Assembly (NCBI GenBank): GCA_965249175.1
Contig: OZ252227.1
Location: 5,642,001-5,706,000 of the forward strand
Reading direction: 5' to 3'
DNA length: 64,000 nt
Origin: CAZYFH01 sp965249175
GTDB taxonomy: Bacteria; Acidobacteriota; Vicinamibacteria; Vicinamibacterales; UBA8438
Positions 33,783-42,131 of the stretch are shown here, piece by piece (position 1 is the stretch's first letter; each line of letters opens with the position of its first letter). The position numbers and the translations under genes are program-made. The notes beneath the pieces are model-generated. The model ran no database searches, was not told the origin of the DNA, and saw nothing but the letters and a program-made list of their open reading frames with translations.

Positions 33783-34906
33783 GCATCCGACTCACACGGC
33801 TTGCGCTCCGCGAGGTGGGCCTTGCGCTACGCGAGCCGTTCCAGATCTCGAGTGGCGTGACGACCACGCGCCGCATTCTGCTTCTGGAGCTGGAAGACAG
33901 CGACGGGACCACGGCGTGGAGTGAGTGTGTGGCCGGAGAGCGTCCGAACTTCTCCGCGGAGACCATCGATACGGCCTGGCTCGCCATTACCGAGTGGATC
34001 GCCCCGCGGGTCTTGGGCAAGGGCGTGAGCCACCCCAATGCGCTCGACGACATTCTCGGACGCGGGATCCGCGGGCACCGCATGGCCAAGGCCGCGGTCG
34101 AGATGGGAATCTGGGCCCTCTGGGCGACCCGCGAGCGGACGAGTCTGGCGCGACTCATCGGCGGGACGCGGGACGCGATTGCCACTGGGATTTCGATTGG
34201 CATCCAGGACCGCCCATCCACACTCGTGGACAAGGCGCGCGGCGCAATGGCACGTGGGTACCGCAAGATCAAGATCAAGATCCGCCCCGGCGCTGACCTC
34301 GAGTACATCGCCGCGGTGCGCGACGCGCTCGGCCCCGGGGCCCCGCTCATGGCAGACGCCAACAGCGCCTACACGCTCGCGCAGGCCGACCACCTGGCCG
34401 AGCTGGATCCGTACCGGCTGTTGATGATCGAGCAGCCGCTCGCGCACGACGACTTGCGCCGTCACGCCGAGCTGCAGGATCGACTGGCGACACCGATCTG
34501 CCTCGACGAATCCGTCACCAGCGTGGAGCGCGCGGAAGACATGCTCGCACTCGGCGCCGGACGCATCGTCAACATCAAACCGGGGCGCGTCGGCGGCTTC
34601 ACGCAGGCCAAGGCGATCCATGACCTGTGCCAGCACCACGCCGTCCCCGTGTGGTGCGGCGGGATGCTGGAGAGCGGTATCGGGCGCGCGTACAACGTGG
34701 CGCTCGCATCGCTCCGCAACTTCACGATCCCAGGCGACGTGAGCCCGAGCGCGCGATACTGGACCGAGGACATCGTGTCCCCAGAGTGGAGGATGGACCC
34801 GACCGGGATGGTCACCGTACCCGTCGACACGCCGGGCATCGGCGTCGAGGTCGATCGCGAGCGCATCGATCGGCTGTCGACCCGCACCGCCAGCCTCTCG
34901 GCGTAG
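33779..34906 (+). CDS. o-Succinylbenzoate synthase / N-succinylamino acid racemase family enzyme
   Basis: The 375-residue enolase-superfamily enzyme (muconate-lactonizing branch) has the catalytic lysines in RKIKIKIRPG (about 163-167), metal ligands in MADANSAY (Asp), IEQPL (Glu) and CLDESV (Asp), and the second-side lysine in NIKPGRVGG. MenC dehydrates SHCHC in menaquinone synthesis; NSAR racemises N-succinyl amino acids with the same fold. No other men genes are nearby and a coupled GNAT precedes it, so NSAR (or a bifunctional enzyme) fits better. The start codon overlaps the GNAT stop. Its TAG stop is formed at the edge of the 176-bp inverted-repeat element. Confidence 0.88.
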   Translation: MSIRLTRLALREVGLALREPFQISSGVTTTRRILLLELEDSDGTTAWSECVAGERPNFSAETIDTAWLAITEWIAPRVLGKGVSHPNALDDILGRGIRGHRMAKAAVEMGIWALWATRERTSLARLIGGTRDAIATGISIGIQDRPSTLVDKARGAMARGYRKIKIKIRPGADLEYIAAVRDALGPGAPLMADANSAYTLAQADHLAELDPYRLLMIEQPLAHDDLRRHAELQDRLATPICLDESVTSVERAEDMLALGAGRIVNIKPGRVGGFTQAKAIHDLCQHHAVPVWCGGMLESGIGRAYNVALASLRNFTIPGDVSPSARYWTEDIVSPEWRMDPTGMVTVPVDTPGIGVEVDRERIDRLSTRTASLSA

Positions 34907-35079
34907 CAGCCCGTGGTGAAAGTGCCGCGTTGCACCGAGACCCCGCTGGACCCCAAGCGCGTCCGGCCATGACAAGGCGCGAAGAGGGAGAATACCGGGA
35001 GTATTCGACCGATGAGCAACGCGGTGAGACGGGATGCATCGGCGGTCGAATGCAGCGGGACTTTCACCACGGGCTGCTA
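34904..35079. mobile_element. MITE-like element with 20-bp perfect terminal inverted repeats
   Basis: The ends tagcagcccgtggtgaaagt (34904-34923) and its exact reverse complement (35060-35079) flank 136 nt. The centre holds a small hairpin, gaatac-cggga-gtattc (34990-35006). It has no coding capacity. No target-site duplication is obvious. A half copy lies at 21114-21203. It supplies the stop codon of the preceding gene. Confidence 0.78.
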
Positions 35080-35116
35080 GGGTTCGTGTTCTGAAACGTC
35101 CGTCACACGAGGCACG

Positions 35117-36511
35117 ATGGCACTATTTGTCGTACGGCACACGCACACCGCCGACCGGTGCCCCGCCGGGGATCCCGACATGGGCGCGATGCTCTTGAAT
35201 CACCTGAGCCGTCCCAACGTCAGACAGCACGGCGTGGAGATCCGCGGTGAGGCGGTGGTCCAGGGCGAGCACACGATGTATCTCATCGTCGACGCGGGCG
35301 ACGAGGCACAGCTGCGCGGGTTTCTGGCGCCGTTCGCGTCCGCCGGAAGCCTGGATGTCTACCCTGCGTCGACCTGCGCCCGCGTCGTCGCGAGCGGGGG
35401 GTGCGACGCCGCCCCACCGGAGACCGCGGCGCCGGCGCTCGACCCGGAAGAGGCGTGCCAGGAGGCACTCGAGGCCGAGCTCGTGGTCCATCGCGCGCAC
35501 CCGCTCAACTGCGAAACCTCAATTCCGGCGCTGCTCGGCGGTGTCGTGATGCCCAACGCCCATTTCTACGTCCGTAACCATTTCCAGATCCCACGGCTCG
35601 ACCCAAAGACATACCGGCTATCCGTTGGCGGTCTCGTCGATCGCCCGCTCGGGCTGAGCATCGCCGACCTCCGCAATCTGAAATCCGACGCATCGACCGT
35701 CACGCTGGAATGCGCCGGCAACGGGCGGGCGCTCTTCGATCCGGCGATCGTGGGCGAGAAGTGGAACCTCGGCGCGGTGAGCACGGCGGAGTGGACCGGC
35801 GTACCGCTCGCCGAGGTGCTCGATCGCGCCGGCATCCGGCCGACGGCGCGGGAGGTGATCTTCCGGGGTGCGGACGGTGGCACCGTCGACGGCGTCCCGG
35901 AGCCGATTCAATTCGAGCGCAGCCTCACGGTCGACCAGGCGCGCAACGGGAGCATCTTGCTGGCCTACGGGATGAATGGCGAAGCGCTGCCGACCCAACA
36001 CGGCTATCCGGTGCGGTTGATCGTGCCCGACTGGTACGCGGTCGCGTCGGTCAAGTGGCTCACCGAGATCGAGATCACCGACGGGCCCTTCACCGGCCAC
36101 TATCAGCACGACAAGTACTGGTATGAATGGGAACGCGGTGGCGACGTCGTCCGCGAGCCGGTCACGCTGATGCAGGTGCGCGCGTTGATCACTGAGCCGT
36201 CACCGCAGCTGCGGGCCGGGCGTGGCGAGCTGGCCATCCGGGGCGTGGCATGGTCCGGCGCAGCGCCGATTGCCCGCGTCGAGGTCAGCGTGGGCGGTGG
36301 GGACTGGCAGGACGCGCGGCTACTCAGCGAGCGGACGCGCCACAGCTGGCAATGGTGGGAGCTGATCGCGCGGGTCGGCAACCCAGGGGACGTCGTCATC
36401 CGGGCCCGCGCGCACGACCTCGCCGGCCGCAGCCAGCCCGACCGCGCCGAGTGGAACCGCCTCGGATACGGCAACAACGGGCTCCACGAGGTGCCGATCC
36501 GGGTCGTCTGA
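35117..36511 (+). CDS. Sulfite-oxidase-family molybdopterin oxidoreductase with N-terminal ferredoxin-like domain
   Basis: The 464-residue protein has residues about 120-340 as the sulfite oxidase Mo-cofactor domain: HPLNCETS at its start, NHFQIPRLDPKTYRLSVGG, and the Mo-ligating Cys in LECAGNGR. Residues about 350-464 form the SUOX dimerisation beta domain. The first about 95 residues (MALFVVRHTHTADRCPAGDP to CARVVASGGC) form a separate small domain that looks ferredoxin-like (DUF3303/DUF4242 style). No signal peptide is seen, unlike most bacterial sulfite dehydrogenases, so the enzyme may be cytoplasmic. It heads an operon with an FAH-family gene and a PQQ dehydrogenase; the true substrate is uncertain. 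Confidence 0.87.
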   Translation: MALFVVRHTHTADRCPAGDPDMGAMLLNHLSRPNVRQHGVEIRGEAVVQGEHTMYLIVDAGDEAQLRGFLAPFASAGSLDVYPASTCARVVASGGCDAAPPETAAPALDPEEACQEALEAELVVHRAHPLNCETSIPALLGGVVMPNAHFYVRNHFQIPRLDPKTYRLSVGGLVDRPLGLSIADLRNLKSDASTVTLECAGNGRALFDPAIVGEKWNLGAVSTAEWTGVPLAEVLDRAGIRPTAREVIFRGADGGTVDGVPEPIQFERSLTVDQARNGSILLAYGMNGEALPTQHGYPVRLIVPDWYAVASVKWLTEIEITDGPFTGHYQHDKYWYEWERGGDVVREPVTLMQVRALITEPSPQLRAGRGELAIRGVAWSGAAPIARVEVSVGGGDWQDARLLSERTRHSWQWWELIARVGNPGDVVIRARAHDLAGRSQPDRAEWNRLGYGNNGLHEVPIRVV

Positions 36512-36528
36512 TCTGGAGATCGACGACG

Positions 36529-37314
36529 ATGCACTGGCTACGGTTCATCCATCACGACGAGACGAAGTTCGGCACGCTCTCTGACGACGTCATCCGTGTG
36601 CACACGGGCGACATGTATGACGGCCCCGCAGCGACCGGCGAGACGCTCGCGCGTACCGATGTCGAGACGCTCGTGCCGGTCCAGCCGGGCAAGGTGATCG
36701 GCCTGGCGAACAACTTTCACGCGCTGATCGCGAAGACCGGCGGGAGCATACCAACCGAGCCCCTCTACTTCATCAAGGCCAACACCTCGCTCCACCCGCA
36801 CGGTCGACCGATTCGGCGACCCGACGCCTACACGGGCAAGATCATCTTCGAGGGCGAGCTCGGCCTGGTGATCGGTCGGCTCTGCCGCAATGTCGGACCG
36901 GCCGATGCGCTGGGCTACCTCTTTGGGTGCACGTGCGTGAACGATGTGACCGCCATCGGGTTGTTGAACAAGGACCCGAGCTTTCAGCAGTGGACGCGCT
37001 CGAAGGCCGCGGACACGTTCGGCGTCGTCGGACCGGTGGTCGCGACCGACCTCGATCCGTCGGAGCTACGCGTCACGACGACGCTCAACGGGCACACGCG
37101 GCAGGACTTCCCGGTCTCGGATATGGTGTTCCCTCCGGCCGAGCTGATCAGCCACCTGTCGCGTGATCTGACCCTCGAGGTCGGCGACGTGATCGCGTGC
37201 GGCACCTCGGTCGGGGTTGGTTCCATGCGTCACAACGACATCGTGACCGTCCGCATCGACGGCGTCGGCGCACTCTCGAACACCTTCGTGGACGATTCCT
37301 CGCCAGGAGCGTGA
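36529..37314 (+). CDS. Fumarylacetoacetate hydrolase (FAH)-family protein
   Basis: The 261-residue FAH-fold enzyme acts on C-C bonds of 2,4-diketo or 2-keto acids. The metal-binding motif is IFEGELGLVIG (E-x-E), with NDVTAIG, KAADTFGVVGP and DVIACGTSVGVG as further family blocks. The length fits the short (about 220-290) acylpyruvase/2-keto-acid group. The start at 36529 follows the sulfite-oxidase-like stop by 17 nt with GGAG upstream. The PQQ dehydrogenase begins 2 nt after its stop, so the three are an operon, perhaps oxidising an alcohol or sugar acid (inference). Confidence 0.88.
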   Translation: MHWLRFIHHDETKFGTLSDDVIRVHTGDMYDGPAATGETLARTDVETLVPVQPGKVIGLANNFHALIAKTGGSIPTEPLYFIKANTSLHPHGRPIRRPDAYTGKIIFEGELGLVIGRLCRNVGPADALGYLFGCTCVNDVTAIGLLNKDPSFQQWTRSKAADTFGVVGPVVATDLDPSELRVTTTLNGHTRQDFPVSDMVFPPAELISHLSRDLTLEVGDVIACGTSVGVGSMRHNDIVTVRIDGVGALSNTFVDDSSPGA

Positions 37315-37316
37315 CT

Positions 37317-38957
37317 ATGAAACGGCTAGTGTCGCTAGCTTTCCTGATGGCCCTCATCGTTGCTGGTCACCACGTGGCCGCGCAAGAACCGGTGTCGAGT
37401 GAGAGCACGCCGCCGTTCTCGCCGGTGACATGGGAGCGCCTCGTCAACGCCGCCGACGAACCGCACAACTGGCTCATGTACTCGGGCACGCTGGACAGCC
37501 AGCGATACAGCCGCCTCGACCAGATCGACGGCGGCAATGTGGCCGCGCTCGAGCTCAAGTGGGCGTACTCGATCCGGCAGCTCGATCGGGCCGAGACCAC
37601 GCCGCTCGTGGTCGACGGCGTCATGTTCATCACCGAGTCACCGAGCAACCTGACGGCGGTCGACGCCACAACGGGTCGGCCCTACTGGCGCTACGAGCAC
37701 CCCTTGCCGGATGACCTCAACGTCTGTTGCGGGCGCAACAACCGCGGGGTCGCCATCCTGGGCGAGACGCTCTACATGAGCACGCTCGATGCCCACCTCG
37801 TGGCCATCGACGCCCGAACCGGCCACGTGACGTGGGACGCAGCGGTCGCTGACTACCGGGCCGGCTACAGCAAGACGGCCGCCCCGCTCATCGTGAAGGA
37901 CAAGGTCGTGACCGGGATCGCCGGGGGCGAGTTCGGCATCCGTGGATTCCTCGACGCCTACGACGCCGATACCGGCAGCCGCATCTGGCGGACCGACACG
38001 ATTCCCGGACCAGATCACCCCGATAACCGCACGTGGGCCGGCGACTCGTGGCGGACCGGTGGGTCACCGACCTGGATCACCGGCTCGTACGACCCCGATC
38101 TGAACCTGGTCTACTGGGGCACAGGCAACCCCGGTCCCGACTGGAACGGGGACGTGCGGATGGGTGACAACCTGTACTCCGACTCGGTGCTGGCCCTCGA
38201 CGGCGATACGGGCGAGATGTCCTGGTACTTCCAGTTCACCCCGCACGACGTGCACGACTGGGACGCGATCCAGATCCCGGTGCTGGCCGACATCGAGATG
38301 GAGGGCCAACGCCGCAAGGCGATGCTCTGGGCCAATCGCAACGCCTTCTACTACACCCTGGACCGCGAGACCGGGGAGTACCTCGTGGGCAAGTCGTTCG
38401 CGCTGCAGACGTGGGCGGAAGGACTCGACGAGCACGGCCGGCCGATTCGCCGTCCCGACACCTTCCCGACACCCGAAGGCACGGTCGTGGCACCCACCGC
38501 GGGCGGTGCGACGAACTGGTGGTCCCCGTCCTACAGCCCGCGAACCGCGTTGCTGTATGTCAACGCGTTCGATGGCGAGGGTGAGTTCTTCATCCGCGAC
38601 GAGGCATACGTCGAGGGCGACCGCTTCACCGGTGGCGGCGTCCAGTCGGCCCAGCCGATGGACACGTACCAGAGCGCGATCCGCGCGCTCGATCCGGCAA
38701 CCGGCGACCTCCGCTGGGAGTTCCCGATGAAACCGCGCGCCCGCGCCGGTGTCCTGTCCACCGCGGGGGATCTGGTCTTCAGCGCAACGGTCGACGGCTA
38801 CTTCTTCGCGCTCGATGCCGTGAACGGCGAGGAGCGCTGGCACATCCCCCTCGGCGGCCCGGTGAACGCGTCGCCGATGAGTTACGCGGTCGGCGGGCAG
38901 CAGTACGTGACGATGACCGTGGGGAACACGATCTATACGTTCGGGCTGGCAGACTGA
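37317..38957 (+). CDS. PQQ-dependent alcohol dehydrogenase (quinoprotein)
   Basis: This 546-residue eight-bladed propeller quinoprotein oxidises alcohols in the periplasm. A signal peptide ends at about residue 22 (HHVAAQ). The adjacent-cysteine region is CCGRNNRG (near 137), the catalytic Asp lies in HDVHDWDAIQIPVL (near 315), and Trp-docking repeats such as AVDATTGRPYWRY, AIDARTGHVTWD and ALDPATGDLRWEF are visible. It lacks a C-terminal cytochrome c domain, so electrons must go to a separate cytochrome. AGGAG lies 7 nt before the ATG at 37317, directly after the FAH stop. Confidence 0.92.
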   Translation: MKRLVSLAFLMALIVAGHHVAAQEPVSSESTPPFSPVTWERLVNAADEPHNWLMYSGTLDSQRYSRLDQIDGGNVAALELKWAYSIRQLDRAETTPLVVDGVMFITESPSNLTAVDATTGRPYWRYEHPLPDDLNVCCGRNNRGVAILGETLYMSTLDAHLVAIDARTGHVTWDAAVADYRAGYSKTAAPLIVKDKVVTGIAGGEFGIRGFLDAYDADTGSRIWRTDTIPGPDHPDNRTWAGDSWRTGGSPTWITGSYDPDLNLVYWGTGNPGPDWNGDVRMGDNLYSDSVLALDGDTGEMSWYFQFTPHDVHDWDAIQIPVLADIEMEGQRRKAMLWANRNAFYYTLDRETGEYLVGKSFALQTWAEGLDEHGRPIRRPDTFPTPEGTVVAPTAGGATNWWSPSYSPRTALLYVNAFDGEGEFFIRDEAYVEGDRFTGGGVQSAQPMDTYQSAIRALDPATGDLRWEFPMKPRARAGVLSTAGDLVFSATVDGYFFALDAVNGEERWHIPLGGPVNASPMSYAVGGQQYVTMTVGNTIYTFGLAD

Positions 38958-39397
38958 TTTCCACAGCCAGTTGGAACCCCACCACGCGGCCTGCGAGACG
39001 CGCTTGAGCTATGCGCTCCGTGTCGATCGTGACCGCCCGCGGCGCGATCTGGCTCGTCGTCTCCGGGGCGGCGCGGTCGAACCGACCCCGTCCGCGGCGC
39101 CCATCAAACTAGAACCGACGACCGTCCGCTCGCCGATCGAATAATTGGACCCTACGGGGTCAGGTCCTTCCGCTGGATTCTGGCGTGTTCCCCACTTCCG
39201 CTCCGTTCGCGGACCCCGGTCCTCATTTCCGTTCGCTTTCGACGCCCGGTCCGTTCTACCTGGCAGACACCCAGCGCCACGTGGACGTCCGCCGGGCGTG
39301 ATGCAGAGCTGGTAGCAGTCGGCGCAACTGGACCCGGGGCAGTAGAATCGACACCGTCAGACCGTGAGGCCTCTCTTCGGCGCGACGAGTCGTTTTC
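38958..39397. other. Intergenic region upstream of the TIR-SIR2/patatin operon
   Basis: About 440 nt without a gene I can support. A short hairpin gaccc-tacg-gggtc (39148-39161) sits after an AT-rich patch (aataatt). The 3' end of the region should hold the promoter of the defence-like operon; no clear -35/-10 pair was recognised. Confidence 0.5.
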
Positions 39398-42037
39398 ATG
39401 GCCGCCATTGTCGGTACTAACGGTGGCGGGCGGTGTTTCTTGTCAACGCAAACGACACGGTATGCAGCGTTCGTCTCGCACAACACGAAGGACCAGGCGC
39501 TCGCGATCCAGCTCAACGACCGCCTCGCGGAAAAGGGCCTTCAGACCTTTCTCGCGCAGGAGGAACTTCCGCAACAGCCGCAGACGGCGGTTCACGAGGC
39601 CTGCTACGACGCCCTCGGCCGATCACAGACGATGCTCGTCTGCGTGGGGCCCCAGGGCATCGGGCAGTCGCAGCGGTTCGAGATCGAGACAGCGTATCAG
39701 CTCGAAGCAGACGGCAATCTCGCCATCATCGTCGTGCTGCTTGGTGATGCGGAGCGCAAGTCCGCGCTCGCCGATCACACGCGCCTGCTCGCCAAGCTGC
39801 CCTACGTGTTCCCCGACCGAGAGGGCAGCCCAGACCTCGGTGGACTCATTCTGTTCCTCCTTCGGAGGAAGGAGGCGGAGCGCCCGGCACCACGGTCCAC
39901 CTCGGACGACGAGGCCGACCTCGAACAAAACGCCGCAAATGTGACGACCGACGCCGACTCGCCGACTGAGTATGAGAAAGAGGCCGAACGGGCAGCCAAC
40001 CTGCTCGCGGAGAGCATCGCCGATCGGGGCGTCACAATCTTTGTCGGGTCGCTCTGGCCGGAGCGCGATCAGAACGCCGTGTTCAATCCGAACGAGGTCG
40101 CGCACGGATTACTGGAACACATCGGTATCCCGGTGCCCGATCCCGCTCGGGTCATGCCACTCGAGAAAGCCGCCCTCTGTTACACGATCGCCAGCGGGCG
40201 CACCGGGGAAAAGGCAGCCGAGAAGGCGATTCTGTCGACCATCAACCAGAAGTTCTCCTTGCTCTCTCCGCCCGCGTACTCGGTGGTCGCAGAGATCGCC
40301 AAGCGCGTGGCCAGCGCGGCCGCCAATGAAGCCGACAATGAGGATGCGCGCGGGGCGAACAGTCTCCTGCTGGTCACGACGAACGTCGACCGCCTGCTCG
40401 AGCGGTCGCTGGTGGATGCGGGCACGAGCTTTCTCAAGGTCGTCGCCATGCGCGACGGGCACGTGGTGCAGGTGCTGTTCGAGGACGTTGAGCTGCTGCA
40501 GGACGGGCGCATCAGACTACGGACCAACGCGCACGCCTTGGAGGAAGGCGCCGACGACCCGATCACGACCGAAACGACGGTCTACGGCCCTGAGGCCGTG
40601 GCCGGAGCGGAGGAGGGCATCCGGAAAGCATTCGAGTCGCGGTCCAAGGTGTTGGCGCACCTGACCCCACAGCAAGTGTGGAAGGAGCTGCAGGTCGACG
40701 TGGCGATTCGCAGTCATTGCCGGCGCGTCTTCACGCGGATGCGAAGCCGTGGAACGAGCGACGATCGGGGCGACGACCCCGGCGAGGGCCGGCGGGCCCC
40801 GAAGATGCGGAAGGCCTGCATCGACCACGGAGTGCCGATCCTGTTCAAGCTGTTCGGATGCATCGATCTTCATCTCGACTTCGAACGGGAGGGTCTCAAG
40901 GCCGAGTGTGCGCTCGGCTTGAATCGACGGCTTCAATTCGGCCGGAGCCCGTCCTGGATACCCGTTGACATTCGGTCGCTGTTCGGGAAGACCTCGTCGT
41001 TGTTCCTTGGCTACAGCCTGGCCGACGTCGCGTTCGTGCATCAGCCGTTGACGGTGATTCAGGGTGCGGTCGACCAGGCGACCCAAAGTGAGATCGAGCG
41101 GTCCGCGACGTTCATGCCCGATGATGATTCCCGGTTTCCCGTGAATCTCGTGCGGACGGGCCCGCGCCCCACCGCGAGACAGGTGCAAGCATCAGAAACG
41201 ACGTACCGACTGTATCTGCGGGTGGGACAGGTGCCGGTCCGACAGACGGCGTTCGCCCAGTTGCTGCGCCTCGAGAACGAGCAGATGCTGACATTGCTGG
41301 AGCGGCCGGCTCCATCGGGTGCAGGCGGGTCTCGGTTCGTCACCGCGTTCAACGACTTCGACGGCCGCGGGGCCGGGGTCTTTGAACGTCAAGGACCCAC
41401 GCAGCCGTTCAGGCTCGTCCATGGGTGGCTCACCGGACCCGCCGCTCCCGGTACGTGTTACCGATTGCCGGACGACACGCTGCCCCTCGATGGGGCAGAT
41501 TGGAATCCAGAGTGGAAGATGGTGGTCGCGGAGCTGCGCACGGCTCTCGATCCACTCGTGACAACGGAGATCGACTTCGACACCTTGGACGAACCGTTTA
41601 CATGTACTGGAGACGTGGAGGACTGGCGTCAGAGGTCGACGCCGGCCCAACTCGTTGCCCGACGCGGCGAGGTCCTCAGAGAGTGGGGCGACGACCCCGA
41701 GAACGCACCCGACTCTTTTCGAGGTTACTACGTCGTCATCGCGGAAGAAGGGACTCACCAAGGCTTTCTCCCAAGAGGCACCATCGTCCGGGGGTTGACC
41801 TGGACCGGCGACTCCGAACCGGAGTTCGACGTCGTCTACGGCTTCAGCAGGTGCGGCGCCACGTGCTTCGTCTCCCCCGAGGGGCTGACCTATCTGGGTC
41901 AGGAGTACCTGCCCGAGTTCGAGTCGATACCTGACCGGTTCCAAAGCGAATGGGACGCGGACGAGCTGATGCGGTTTGAAGGCGCCCCGTGGGTGGACAG
42001 CCGCTCGGAGGTTGGAACGCAGCTCTTTCGTCGGTAG
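39398..42037 (+). CDS. TIR + SIR2-like fusion protein (candidate defence sensor / signal producer)
   Basis: The 879-residue protein has an N-terminal TIR domain (about 20-150): YAAFVSHNTKDQALAIQL, LQTFLAQEEL, MLVCVGPQGIG and QRFEIETAYQLE, the latter with the usual catalytic Glu (95 or 97). Residues about 190-550 look SIR2-like: VTIFVGSLWPERD, LLVTTNVDRLLERSL (about 324-340), ILFKLFGCIDLH (about 481) and LFLGYSLADVAF (about 535). The GAG loop is lost, and the catalytic His of KLHG is Phe (KLFG), so the SIR2 part is probably inactive and may bind nucleotide. The last 330 residues are unassigned. A same-strand patatin-SLOG gene follows after 94 nt. TIR NADases make ADP-ribose signals in Thoeris; the same role here is inference. 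No strong SD at 39398. Confidence 0.8.
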   Translation: MAAIVGTNGGGRCFLSTQTTRYAAFVSHNTKDQALAIQLNDRLAEKGLQTFLAQEELPQQPQTAVHEACYDALGRSQTMLVCVGPQGIGQSQRFEIETAYQLEADGNLAIIVVLLGDAERKSALADHTRLLAKLPYVFPDREGSPDLGGLILFLLRRKEAERPAPRSTSDDEADLEQNAANVTTDADSPTEYEKEAERAANLLAESIADRGVTIFVGSLWPERDQNAVFNPNEVAHGLLEHIGIPVPDPARVMPLEKAALCYTIASGRTGEKAAEKAILSTINQKFSLLSPPAYSVVAEIAKRVASAAANEADNEDARGANSLLLVTTNVDRLLERSLVDAGTSFLKVVAMRDGHVVQVLFEDVELLQDGRIRLRTNAHALEEGADDPITTETTVYGPEAVAGAEEGIRKAFESRSKVLAHLTPQQVWKELQVDVAIRSHCRRVFTRMRSRGTSDDRGDDPGEGRRAPKMRKACIDHGVPILFKLFGCIDLHLDFEREGLKAECALGLNRRLQFGRSPSWIPVDIRSLFGKTSSLFLGYSLADVAFVHQPLTVIQGAVDQATQSEIERSATFMPDDDSRFPVNLVRTGPRPTARQVQASETTYRLYLRVGQVPVRQTAFAQLLRLENEQMLTLLERPAPSGAGGSRFVTAFNDFDGRGAGVFERQGPTQPFRLVHGWLTGPAAPGTCYRLPDDTLPLDGADWNPEWKMVVAELRTALDPLVTTEIDFDTLDEPFTCTGDVEDWRQRSTPAQLVARRGEVLREWGDDPENAPDSFRGYYVVIAEEGTHQGFLPRGTIVRGLTWTGDSEPEFDVVYGFSRCGATCFVSPEGLTYLGQEYLPEFESIPDRFQSEWDADELMRFEGAPWVDSRSEVGTQLFRR

Positions 42038-42131
42038 CTCACTCCGCCGACGGGTGCCCGGAGCCGATGCGGATCGCGATCAGCAGCGCACGGGCACGAA
42101 CCTCAACGTCCACGCTCCATCATCCCGATCG

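Noticed and set aside
39148..39161. Hairpin gaccc-tacg-gggtc as a terminator
   Set aside because: Only a 5-bp stem, far from the upstream stop, and no T run follows.
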